DNA of 54,551 bases from Verrucomicrobia bacterium UBA1183. Its GTDB lineage: Bacteria > Verrucomicrobiota > Verrucomicrobiia > Opitutales > UBA9783. The position numbers and the translations under genes are program-made. The DNA lies in contig DBYP01000006.1 of the NCBI GenBank assembly GCA_002309885.1, positions 69,792 to 124,342 of the forward strand, written 5' to 3'. Of the stretch, positions 7,652 through 14,800 are shown one piece after another. The first letter of the stretch is position 1. Each line of letters starts with the position of its first letter. The notes beneath the pieces are model-generated. The model saw nothing but the letters and a program-made list of their open reading frames with translations, did no database searches and had not been told where the DNA came from.

Positions 7652-7680
7652 TTGACATTACACGTCATTCTGCCTAGTAT
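7652..7680 (+). promoter_or_regulatory. Promoter of isomerase-like gene, leaderless type
   Basis: Consensus TTGACA at 7652-7657, 17-base spacer, TAGTAT at 7675-7680, then 8 bases to the ATG at 7689. The same -10 sequence serves the chaperone gene at 10858. Confidence 0.65.
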
Positions 7681-7688
7681 TTATCTTG

Positions 7689-8462
7689 ATGAATTACCGC
7701 ATTGGTTTGAAGTTATGGTCCACCAATACCGGTGCTTATTTCCAGGAAGCACAACGGTTATATCACCGTGGCATTTATGACTACATCGAGCTTTACGTCG
7801 TTCCTAACACACTCGAAACGCTTCCTTTATGGCAGCAATTGGAAATACCTTATATCATTCACAATCCTCATTCGGCACAAGGGTTTAATTTAGCCGATAA
7901 AGCTAAACGGGAAAGCAATCGCGCCATTTATGAGCAATCTAAACGGTTCGCAGACGCTTTAAAAGCAAAGTACATTCTATTTCACAGTGGAAAGGAGGGT
8001 TCCATCGAAGAAACCGCCACACAGTTGTCCGCGTTCCAAGAATCGCGTGCGCTCATCGAGAATTTGCCGGTGTATCCTTTACCCAATTCACCCTTTAAAC
8101 GCTGCCGTGGAGCTACATTGGAGGAATTACGCTTTGTAAAAGATGCGACCCATTGCGGTTTCTGTCTCGATTTCGGACATGCGGTGTGTTCCGCGAATGC
8201 ACAAAACAAAAAACCAATCGCCTTCCTTCAAGAGCTTATGAGCTTAGAGCCGCAAATGTTCCACTTATCCGATTTAAAAGACGTCCATTCCTGCTACGAT
8301 TCGCATGCACATTTGGGAACAGGAACGCTGGATATTTCGGCACTAAAGAAGAAGATTTTACCTGCAAATGCAACCATCTCCATCGAGACCGAAAAAGATC
8401 TTCCCGAAAGCCTACAAGACTTCGCGGATGATGTCGCCTACTTTCGGCGATTGATAAGCTAA
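7689..8462 (+). CDS. Xylose-isomerase-like TIM-barrel protein
   Basis: The 257-residue protein looks like the sugar phosphate isomerase/epimerase and AP-endonuclease-2 superfamily, which bind divalent metals at the C-terminal face of a TIM barrel. Visible candidates for metal ligands are His58 (YIIHNPHS), His98 (FHSGKEG), Glu153 (LEELRF region), Asp/His in CLDFGHA, HLSD and SHAHLGTG, and a final SIETEK glutamate. The substrate cannot be told from sequence. The promoter places the start at ATG 7689 rather than TTG 7686. Its TAA stop lies in sequence homologous to the left part of the adjacent repeat. Confidence 0.7.
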   Translation: MNYRIGLKLWSTNTGAYFQEAQRLYHRGIYDYIELYVVPNTLETLPLWQQLEIPYIIHNPHSAQGFNLADKAKRESNRAIYEQSKRFADALKAKYILFHSGKEGSIEETATQLSAFQESRALIENLPVYPLPNSPFKRCRGATLEELRFVKDATHCGFCLDFGHAVCSANAQNKKPIAFLQELMSLEPQMFHLSDLKDVHSCYDSHAHLGTGTLDISALKKKILPANATISIETEKDLPESLQDFADDVAYFRRLIS

Positions 8463-8775
8463 AAATATTACGTTTTTGAAGGATTTTTTGTAAAAACTCC
8501 CTCAAACTCCCTTAAAAACAGGGCAGAGCCCCTGCACTCCATTCATTTTGCAGCCTTATTGCAAAATGGCTAAAGTCCGTCTACGAAAGATGAAATTTAT
8601 ACGAAAATAAGATGTAAGGGAACTTTTTGAAAAAAGTTTCCCTTAAACCCTCAAAAACTTTTACTTATTTTGCAACATTGTTGCAAAATGAATAAAAGTT
8701 TTAAGGGAGTTTGAAGGATTTTTTACAAAAAATCTCTCAAATTTTCAACTTTTTATCTCCCGTAGGTACGCTCTA
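8460..8775 (-). repeat. Composite four-hairpin repeat with one terminal inverted repeat
   Basis: Two partial copies abut: D-C-B (8460-8567) and A-B-D (8615-8745). The right end at 8750-8775 matches the 26-base terminal repeat of the intact element at 42210-42432, including the final TA. It fills the gap between two converging genes. The nhaD-like gene stop codon TAG (complement of 8773-8775) is made from this end. Confidence 0.8.
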
Positions 8776-10143
8776 GCAACTAACGCATCGGAATATAAAC
8801 ATCAACAGGATTGTTGGAAATAATGCACCGCAAAACAGTGGCAAAGGCTTCACAATACCGTTCGGGAAATACTTCGATAGGAGGGCTTGTCCGGCTGGAT
8901 TAGGAGCGTTAGCGATGACAGTTAATCCACCGCCTACGATAGCACCCCCTACAACGGCCGATTGCAAACGGAAATTGCCCATGAATTCCGGGACCAAGGA
9001 AGCCAAATAAGTTAACGAAGCATTATCATTGAATGCGGTTAAGACCACCGATCCCAAGAAAAGCGTGATATCGCTCAAACGAGACAAAACCGCTTCAATC
9101 CACCATTCTTGCAATCCTCCGTGCGTTACCAATCCGGCTAAAAAGCAACCAACCAACAGGGATTCTTTGAGGGCAATAGACGATTGATATTCTTTCAAAA
9201 TTTGGGCGACACACAAAAACGCCAAGAATCCCCATACCACAAAGACCGTATGATGTGAATTGAGGACAACCCAAGCCAAAAATAATATGTGTATTGCAAT
9301 CACCCACAACGGCATTTCGTTTTTATCTTTCGCCGTAATCGCGGTATTTTTGGCTACCTTATTCAACCGCCTCAGTTGTTTTGAAAAAAAGATAAAATAG
9401 GTTAAGGAAGATAGAAGAATTCCAATCATCGCTTTAATACCAAAGTGTGAGAAAACGTAAGGTGTAGACCAATTCCACTTAGCAACAACCATCAAAACCG
9501 GCGGTGCCGCAAAGTTGGTCAATACACCACCCACGGAAATATTAACGAATAGCAATCCAATTGTCGCGTAAGAAAAAACATTCCCGGGCTTGTGTGCAAA
9601 AACCTTATCTGCCAACAGCATGGCCGCGATGGTCATTGCCGCAGGTTCTGTAATGAAAGAACCCAGCAATGGCGCCAAAATCAAGATGCATAGCCACCAC
9701 GTTGAAGGACGCTCTTGTCCTAAACACCGCACGACTTTACGTATGCAATTTTCCGCAAAACAAAGGATCGGCTTGGTTGCCGCAATGGTCATAATTGCAA
9801 ATACAAAGATGGGCTCTTGGTAATGCCGGCTTGAAAAGTATTCAACCGTGCGCCCCCAACCCTTAAAACCGATAAAACACACCACCAAGGGTATCAACCA
9901 AATGCCAAAAATCGCCTCCACTTCTCCCAAACAATGACATATCCGAGACGCAAACGTTTCGCGCCCCAAAGTAGCTACCATTTGCTTCGACTTCGCAGAA
10001 AATTTTCCTGCCAAAAACGTGTGAAATATCGCCCCCATAAATATGAGGAAAGTTACACCTCGGAAGGGATCATCTTGCAACATCTGACTCAGATTTCCCC
10101 ATAAAGATGGCATTGCAGCGTGTACATCTGAAAAGGACTCCAT
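8773..10143 (-). CDS. Putative Na+/H+ antiporter, polytopic membrane protein
   Basis: The 456-residue protein has about ten hydrophobic segments and polar motifs inside them, such as GSFITEPAAMTIAAM, VGGVLTNFAAPPVL and TAFNDNASLTYLASL, the pattern of ion-transporter families. It resembles the 'putative Na+/H+ antiporter' family (PF07399 from memory), found in Chlamydiae and relatives. It would exchange sodium and protons across the inner membrane. It has its own promoter 7 bases before the ATG. The last residues RCVSC and the TAG stop abut the repeat end, so the natural C-terminus may have been altered by repeat insertion. Confidence 0.78.
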   Translation of the reverse strand: MESFSDVHAAMPSLWGNLSQMLQDDPFRGVTFLIFMGAIFHTFLAGKFSAKSKQMVATLGRETFASRICHCLGEVEAIFGIWLIPLVVCFIGFKGWGRTVEYFSSRHYQEPIFVFAIMTIAATKPILCFAENCIRKVVRCLGQERPSTWWLCILILAPLLGSFITEPAAMTIAAMLLADKVFAHKPGNVFSYATIGLLFVNISVGGVLTNFAAPPVLMVVAKWNWSTPYVFSHFGIKAMIGILLSSLTYFIFFSKQLRRLNKVAKNTAITAKDKNEMPLWVIAIHILFLAWVVLNSHHTVFVVWGFLAFLCVAQILKEYQSSIALKESLLVGCFLAGLVTHGGLQEWWIEAVLSRLSDITLFLGSVVLTAFNDNASLTYLASLVPEFMGNFRLQSAVVGGAIVGGGLTVIANAPNPAGQALLSKYFPNGIVKPLPLFCGALFPTILLMFIFRCVSC

Positions 10144-10150
10144 ACATTGA

Positions 10151-10178
10151 AGTATAAATTTTTAACAAAAAGAAGCAA
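10151..10178 (-). promoter_or_regulatory. Promoter of antiporter gene, leaderless type
   Basis: On the minus strand TTGCTT, 16-base spacer, TATACT (10151-10156), then 7 bases to the ATG. Confidence 0.55.
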
Positions 10179-10244
10179 GCCTAACATGAAAAAAACGCAA
10201 AAGAAGCTTGCAAAAATTCTAAATTACGAAGAGGATCACATACT

Positions 10245-10817
10245 GTGAATTTAGCCAATGTTATTACCATGTCTCGAATCCCTATGTTGTTTTGCATAGG
10301 CCTTTTCTTTTATGCTTCGTTTCCTTTTTCCAAAACGCTGGCATTTATCTTGTACGTTATTGCAGGAATAACCGATTGGCTAGATGGTTATATTGCCCGC
10401 AAGTATAACCAAATTTCCGACTTGGGAAAGTTGATGGATGCCCTCAATGATAAGATTTTTACCGTTGGAATTTTTCTGCTCCTAGCCGGAAGAGGTTTAA
10501 TACCCGCCTGGGGTATCTTCTGCGCTTTAATTATTGTTTGTCGTGAATTTTTTATAACCGGTCTAAGAACACTCATTGCCAAATCGGGCGTCGTCATGGC
10601 TGCTGAACGTCTTGGAAAGCTAAAAACGATTCTGCAGATTGTTGTCCTGGGGTCTTTTTTCTTGATAGAAATGTTAAAAATTGATGCGGCATCGTGGTGT
10701 CCATCGGGCTTCGTTACTTTCTTAATTTACGTAAATTATACGAATTTTTCTGTTATGACACTTTTGACAGCTTACTCAGGTTATAACTATCTTAAGAAAT
10801 ATCACAAATTTTTATAA
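10245..10817 (+). CDS. pgsA: CDP-diacylglycerol--glycerol-3-phosphate 3-phosphatidyltransferase
   Basis: Makes phosphatidylglycerol phosphate, precursor of phosphatidylglycerol and cardiolipin, in the inner membrane. The 190-residue protein carries the complete CDP-alcohol phosphatidyltransferase motif DGxxAR-x8-GxxxDxxxD: Asp47, Gly48, Ala51, Arg52, Gly61, Asp65, Asp69. Several membrane segments surround it, and the N-terminal NLANVITMSRIP is typical of PgsA. The start codon is GTG, with GAGGA 9 bases upstream as ribosome binding site, unlike its leaderless neighbours. Confidence 0.95.
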   Translation: MNLANVITMSRIPMLFCIGLFFYASFPFSKTLAFILYVIAGITDWLDGYIARKYNQISDLGKLMDALNDKIFTVGIFLLLAGRGLIPAWGIFCALIIVCREFFITGLRTLIAKSGVVMAAERLGKLKTILQIVVLGSFFLIEMLKIDAASWCPSGFVTFLIYVNYTNFSVMTLLTAYSGYNYLKKYHKFL

Positions 10818-10822
10818 ATTGT

Positions 10823-10851
10823 TTGATATTTTTTATTAAAAAGTTTAGTAT
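10823..10851 (+). promoter_or_regulatory. Promoter of type III chaperone gene, leaderless type
   Basis: TTGATA at 10823-10828, 17-base spacer, TAGTAT at 10846-10851, then 6 bases to the ATG at 10858. Confidence 0.55.
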
Positions 10852-10857
10852 AAGAGC

Positions 10858-11313
10858 ATGGATGTTTTTCAAGATTGGTTGAATCAACTGGCCCAGGAAC
10901 TGAAATTGGGAGAGAAGTTGGCTTTGGATGAAAAAAATCGTTGCTTCCTTTTATTCGATGAAACGATGCTCGTAGAGATGGAGTATAGGCCTGATAGCAA
11001 CACCTTCCAATTTAAGGGGAACCTGGGTAATATTCCTGAAAATAAGATTAAAGAAATCTATCCTAGATTGCTCGAATCCAATCTCGGTTGGAAAGAGACC
11101 AACAGCGCTACACTGGGATTACAACAGTATAGCGAGAAGGTTCTTTTGGTACAAAACATCCCGATGGAAGCCTGCGATTATACGCATTTCAACAAACATC
11201 TTGAGTCCTTCGTAAATACGTTTGAATATTGGATAAAAAATCTGCAAGACCTGCAAGTATCGCAACCTTCCCATCAACCTGCAAAATCCAAAAACCCTGA
11301 AATTCGTGTTTAA
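10858..11313 (+). CDS. Type III secretion chaperone, CesT/SycE-like
   Basis: Class I chaperones bind the N-terminal region of type III effectors and deliver them to the secretion apparatus. The 151-residue acidic protein shows the family pattern: N-terminal helix (FQDWLNQLAQEL), LALDEKNRCFLLFDE strand pair, a middle strand (FQFKGNLGNIP), the helix YPRLLESNL, a second sheet region with GLQQYSEKVLLVQNIPM, and a C-terminal helix (FVNTFEYWIKNL). A 20-residue Gln/Pro/Lys tail follows. No effector or apparatus gene is adjacent; it sits between pgsA and dapA with its own promoter. The family assignment is by fold pattern, as sequence identity in this family is low. Confidence 0.75.
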   Translation: MDVFQDWLNQLAQELKLGEKLALDEKNRCFLLFDETMLVEMEYRPDSNTFQFKGNLGNIPENKIKEIYPRLLESNLGWKETNSATLGLQQYSEKVLLVQNIPMEACDYTHFNKHLESFVNTFEYWIKNLQDLQVSQPSHQPAKSKNPEIRV

Positions 11314-11381
11314 TTTTCAAATATTTTGAAAAACAGCCAAAAAACACTAAAGAAAATCAAAAAGGTTCCGATTTAAATAGT

Positions 11382-12281
11382 ATGGACAATACGAATCAAC
11401 TCTTTAAAGGTGTCTTTACAGCTCTCGTCACCCCGTTCTATAAAAACGAAGTCGATTACGACTCCTTAAAAAATTTGATCGATCATCAAATTGCAGGAGG
11501 TGTACACGGAATTGTACTTATGGGAACAACCGGTGAATGTGCGACACTTGAACCTGAAGAACGTCAGAAAATTTTAGAAATCGCTATCGCTCATATTAAG
11601 GGTCGTGTTCCGATACTTATCGGCACAGGCTCCAATTACACCAAAAAAGCTATCGAATTATCCCAACAAGCGGAAGCATTAGGCGCAGATGGCTTACTAA
11701 TTGTCGCTCCCTACTACAACAAACCCACGCAAGAAGGTCTTTTCTTGCACTATGAGGCAATTGCGAAGGCAACAACCAAACCGATATGCCTCTACTCCAT
11801 ACCTTCCCGTTGTGGCATTGAAATAGCAACCGATACGGTCGTACGTTTACGTAAAGCCTACAAAAACATTTCTGCCATTAAAGAAGCCGGCGGATCTTGC
11901 AATCGTGTTTCTCAACTTATCAAGGACAACGACAGTGACTTCAGCGTGCTATGCGGCGATGACGCTCTAGCTTTGCCTTTCTTCGCGTTGGGCGCGAAAG
12001 GTGTCGTAAGCGCTTCAGCTAATTTGATCACGCGACCCATGGTGAAAATGTTCCAATTGTCCGCGGATAACAATTTGGAATCGGCTTCCGATATAAATCG
12101 GCAATATTATCCCTTCTTCCGCGCGCTTACAATTGAAACAAATCCTGTACCGATCAAATACTTTTTGTATAAGGCTGGCCTGATAAAGAGCCCAGAAGTT
12201 CGTTTGCCACTTTGTTCTTTATCCGACAATAGCTTGACTCTCGTCCATAACGTGTTTGAATCCTTACATGGGTTTGAATAA
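11382..12281 (+). CDS. dapA: 4-hydroxy-tetrahydrodipicolinate synthase
   Basis: Condenses pyruvate with aspartate semialdehyde, the first committed step to diaminopimelate and lysine. The 299-residue product matches the family length. The Schiff-base lysine is Lys167 (SAIKEAGG). The proton-relay residues are Thr49 and Thr50 (GTTGE) and Tyr138 (LYSIPSRCG), with Arg143 for substrate binding. It is followed by dapB with a 14-base overlap and then ruvA. With mpl at 28333 it shows that peptidoglycan contains diaminopimelate. Confidence 0.97.
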   Translation: MDNTNQLFKGVFTALVTPFYKNEVDYDSLKNLIDHQIAGGVHGIVLMGTTGECATLEPEERQKILEIAIAHIKGRVPILIGTGSNYTKKAIELSQQAEALGADGLLIVAPYYNKPTQEGLFLHYEAIAKATTKPICLYSIPSRCGIEIATDTVVRLRKAYKNISAIKEAGGSCNRVSQLIKDNDSDFSVLCGDDALALPFFALGAKGVVSASANLITRPMVKMFQLSADNNLESASDINRQYYPFFRALTIETNPVPIKYFLYKAGLIKSPEVRLPLCSLSDNSLTLVHNVFESLHGFE

Positions 12282-12939
12282 AGCGGACATCATCATTTCA
12301 GGTTGGAACGGTAAAATGGGGCGTACCTTACGGAATCTCGCCCCCAATTACTTTTCAGGCAACCTTCACAATGCAGAACATTTGGATGAAAAGCCAAATG
12401 TACCCTTCCTCTGGATTGATTTTTCCCACGCAGGCTGTTTCGAAACTGTTATTGAAAAAGTGCGTACGTTAAATTGTCCGCTGATTATGGGCACAACCGG
12501 TTTAACGGAAGAAAACTTTCAGCAGTTAAAAGCTTTGTCGCACCAAATCCCTGTTTTTTACGATACCAATTTTTCTTTAGGCATTCACATCGTAAGAAAA
12601 TTGCTAAAACAACTGCCTTCAATTTGCGCCGACTTTGATATTTCCATTTTTGAATCGCACCACGCTTCCAAAAAAGATGCTCCCAGCGGAACCGCAAAAA
12701 CTTTAGCAAACGATATCAAAGAACATTGCGGATTTACTAAAGATATACCTATTTTATCGCATCGCGGTGGCGGTATTCGTGGTCAACATAGCATCATTTT
12801 TGCAGGCCAGAACGAAGTGGTAACGTTGCAACATGAATCCTTAGATCGGTCGGTTTTCGCAGAGGGCGCACTCAAAGCCGCTCAATGGTGCTTAGGCAAA
12901 ACAAATGGATTTTTTAGCATGGAGGATTTATTATCATGA
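12268..12939 (+). CDS. dapB: 4-hydroxy-tetrahydrodipicolinate reductase
   Basis: NAD(P)H-dependent second step of the diaminopimelate pathway. At 223 residues it is shorter than the usual 265-270; the N-terminal Rossmann part is compact. Visible motifs are GWNGKMGRT near the N-terminus, WIDFSHA, MGTTGLTEE, the catalytic HH with Lys (SHHASKKDAPSGTA) and the substrate-binding HRGGGIRGQH. The ATG at 12268 overlaps dapA by 14 bases; a TTG at 12256 would overlap more. It overlaps ruvA by four bases (ATGA), indicating translational coupling. Confidence 0.94.
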   Translation: MGLNKADIIISGWNGKMGRTLRNLAPNYFSGNLHNAEHLDEKPNVPFLWIDFSHAGCFETVIEKVRTLNCPLIMGTTGLTEENFQQLKALSHQIPVFYDTNFSLGIHIVRKLLKQLPSICADFDISIFESHHASKKDAPSGTAKTLANDIKEHCGFTKDIPILSHRGGGIRGQHSIIFAGQNEVVTLQHESLDRSVFAEGALKAAQWCLGKTNGFFSMEDLLS

Positions 12940-13523
12940 TTTCATTCTTAGAAGGTAAATTGGAAGAAATTTACAGCACAAGCGTCGTTCTCAACGTAAA
13001 TGGCATCGGTTACGAAATTTTTGTTACACAACCGCAACACTTTAAAAGTGAAATTACATATCGCATCTATACCTGCCCTATCTATCGCGAAGATAGCCAG
13101 AGCTTGTACGGTTTCGAAAGCCCAGAGCAGCGCAATTTTTTTAAATTGCTCGTTGAAAAGGTTAGTGGCGTTGGGCCCAAATTAGCGCTCACCATTCTGA
13201 GTTTTTTCAAAATGACCGACCTTTGTTCCATCATCTTCAGTCATGATGCAGACCAATTATCAAAATGCCCAGGTATCGGCAAAAAAACCGCGCAACGCCT
13301 CATTTTAGAGCTCCACGACTATCTGAAGAAATTGCCGATCGTCACAACACCATCGCCAACCTCCAAAACGCATACAGATGCCGTTGAATCCTTGATCGTT
13401 TTGGGGTACGCCCGCAAACAAGCTGAACAGTTGATCGAAAAAATCCAATCAGAAATCACCCCCGAAGACTCTGTCGAAACCATTTTGAAGAAGGTTTTCA
13501 AATTTAATAAGGGAACTTTTTGA
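12936..13523 (+). CDS. ruvA: Holliday junction DNA helicase subunit RuvA
   Basis: RuvA tetramers bind Holliday junctions and recruit RuvB for branch migration. The 195-residue protein has the three expected domains: an OB fold (1-65, start MISFLEGKLEEI), two helix-hairpin-helix motifs (KVSGVGPKLALTIL and KCPGIGKKTAQRLILEL) and a C-terminal RuvB-binding domain (about 145-190, ALIVLGY-like region). The last four residues KGTF and the TGA stop lie inside module A of the adjacent repeat, so the original C-terminus was replaced or trimmed there. Co-transcribed with dapA-dapB. Confidence 0.95.
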   Translation: MISFLEGKLEEIYSTSVVLNVNGIGYEIFVTQPQHFKSEITYRIYTCPIYREDSQSLYGFESPEQRNFFKLLVEKVSGVGPKLALTILSFFKMTDLCSIIFSHDADQLSKCPGIGKKTAQRLILELHDYLKKLPIVTTPSPTSKTHTDAVESLIVLGYARKQAEQLIEKIQSEITPEDSVETILKKVFKFNKGTF

Positions 13524-13652
13524 AAAAAGCTTCCCTTAAACCCTCAAAAACTTTTCCTTATTTTGTAATACGATTGCAAAATGACGGGGGTGCAGGGCCG
13601 CTGCCCTGCTTTTAAGAGGATTTGGGAGAGCTTTTACAAAAGCTCTCCCAAA
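13509..13652 (+). repeat. Four-hairpin repeat, A-B-C-D, overlapping ruvA 3' end
   Basis: Complete copy. Its first 15 bases encode the end of RuvA, including the stop. It is the first hairpin behind the dapA-dapB-ruvA operon and may end transcription. Confidence 0.9.
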
Positions 13653-13738
13653 TCGACACGCCCTAGTAATCTCCCCTACCCTTTTACGGCTGTGGTTGCT
13701 GCTTGAAATTGGAAGTTACATGTCCATAATTTTTGCTG

Positions 13739-13767
13739 TTGACGTAGAATTTAAAAAATTTTTAATT
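13739..13767 (+). promoter_or_regulatory. Promoter of glycosyltransferase gene, leaderless type
   Basis: TTGACG at 13739-13744, 17-base spacer, TTAATT at 13762-13767, then 7 bases to the ATG at 13775. Confidence 0.5.
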
Positions 13768-13774
13768 CCAAAGT

Positions 13775-14536
13775 ATGTTGCCATTATCTGTTGTAATTAT
13801 CGCAAAAAATGAAGCCAATGCGTTAAAATCTTCATTGCCTCCTGTAAAAAATTGGGCAAAAGAAATAATCGTTGTTATCAACGATTGTACAGATAACACG
13901 AAAGAAGTCGCTGAATCTTTTGGGGCAACGGTGATAGAACATGCATGGGAAGGTTATGCCAAACAGAGAAATTTTGCCCAAAGCTGTGCCCACGAAGCAT
14001 GGATACTAAAATTGGATGCGGATGAGGTTATATCTGAAGAATTAAAACATTCTATAGAAGAATTTTTCAGTGATAAGGAACTCGTTGAATCGACCACGGT
14101 ATGCAAATGTTTTAGATGTAATCGTTGGCTGGGACGCTGGTTCACGCACTTTAAGGATGATTTACCTATTTTGCTGAAAAAGGATTCTGTACATTGGGAA
14201 AACCCTGTCCACGAACATTTGAGTTTTAAAGGGAACGTACATTATTTAAAAAAAGGGATTCTTTACCATTATACCGAAGCCTCCATGCTTCATACAATTC
14301 AAAAAAACATAACTTACGCCCAACTTTCTGCTCAGGATTTAGCGCATAAGTACAGCCGATTCACCTTAGTATTGAAAGCGGTAATAAATCCCGGCCTCTG
14401 TTTTTTTAAATGTTTCATTTTTAGAGGATATTTTCGAGAAAAATTCCCAGGGTTTTATTATTCTACCGTCAGTGCATTTTATACCTTTTTTAAATACGCA
14501 TTTGCATTCGAAAAGAAAATTCAACCAAAAGAATAG
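13775..14536 (+). CDS. Family 2 glycosyltransferase, LPS core type
   Basis: The 253-residue protein is a GT-A fold family 2 glycosyltransferase resembling WaaE/KdtX and LgtF, which add the first hexose to the LPS inner core at the cytoplasmic face. Evidence: N-terminal LSVVIIAKNEA, the acidic NDCTDNT, and the metal-binding LKLDADEVI (Asp81, Asp83), followed by NRWLGRWF and NPVHEHL, typical of this subgroup. A C-terminal aromatic, basic tail may bind the membrane. Monocistronic, with its own promoter. Sugar specificity cannot be read. Confidence 0.85.
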   Translation: MLPLSVVIIAKNEANALKSSLPPVKNWAKEIIVVINDCTDNTKEVAESFGATVIEHAWEGYAKQRNFAQSCAHEAWILKLDADEVISEELKHSIEEFFSDKELVESTTVCKCFRCNRWLGRWFTHFKDDLPILLKKDSVHWENPVHEHLSFKGNVHYLKKGILYHYTEASMLHTIQKNITYAQLSAQDLAHKYSRFTLVLKAVINPGLCFFKCFIFRGYFREKFPGFYYSTVSAFYTFFKYAFAFEKKIQPKE

Positions 14537-14720
14537 GCATAAGTCGCATTCTACTTTGAAATATAGGCAAGAAGCTCGGGGAAAATTTATAGATACCCAC
14601 GGGTGGAACCTGTGCTCCTCTTCGCTTTGCATCAGATAAAAATGGGATTTGGTTTTTTTAGGGCAAATGTTCTTTCTTCGACCTCTCTCATCTCGATTTC
14701 CTCATGCCTTACTATCCTTG

Positions 14721-14745
14721 TTGCACTTCAAAGTTGAAGTTACAA
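14721..14745 (-). repeat. Short ACTTCAA-CT-TTGAAGT repeat, copy 1
   Basis: Dyad of seven-base arms ACTTCAA and TTGAAGT. The flanked form GTAACTTCAACTTTGAAGTG recurs at 36086 and 54484 in the other orientation. It lies in the 264-base gap before the ankyrin gene, which otherwise shows nothing recognisable. Confidence 0.6.
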
Positions 14746-14800
14746 AAATAATTAAAAAAGATTGACGTTCATTATTATTTAAACATCAATTAACGACTGT

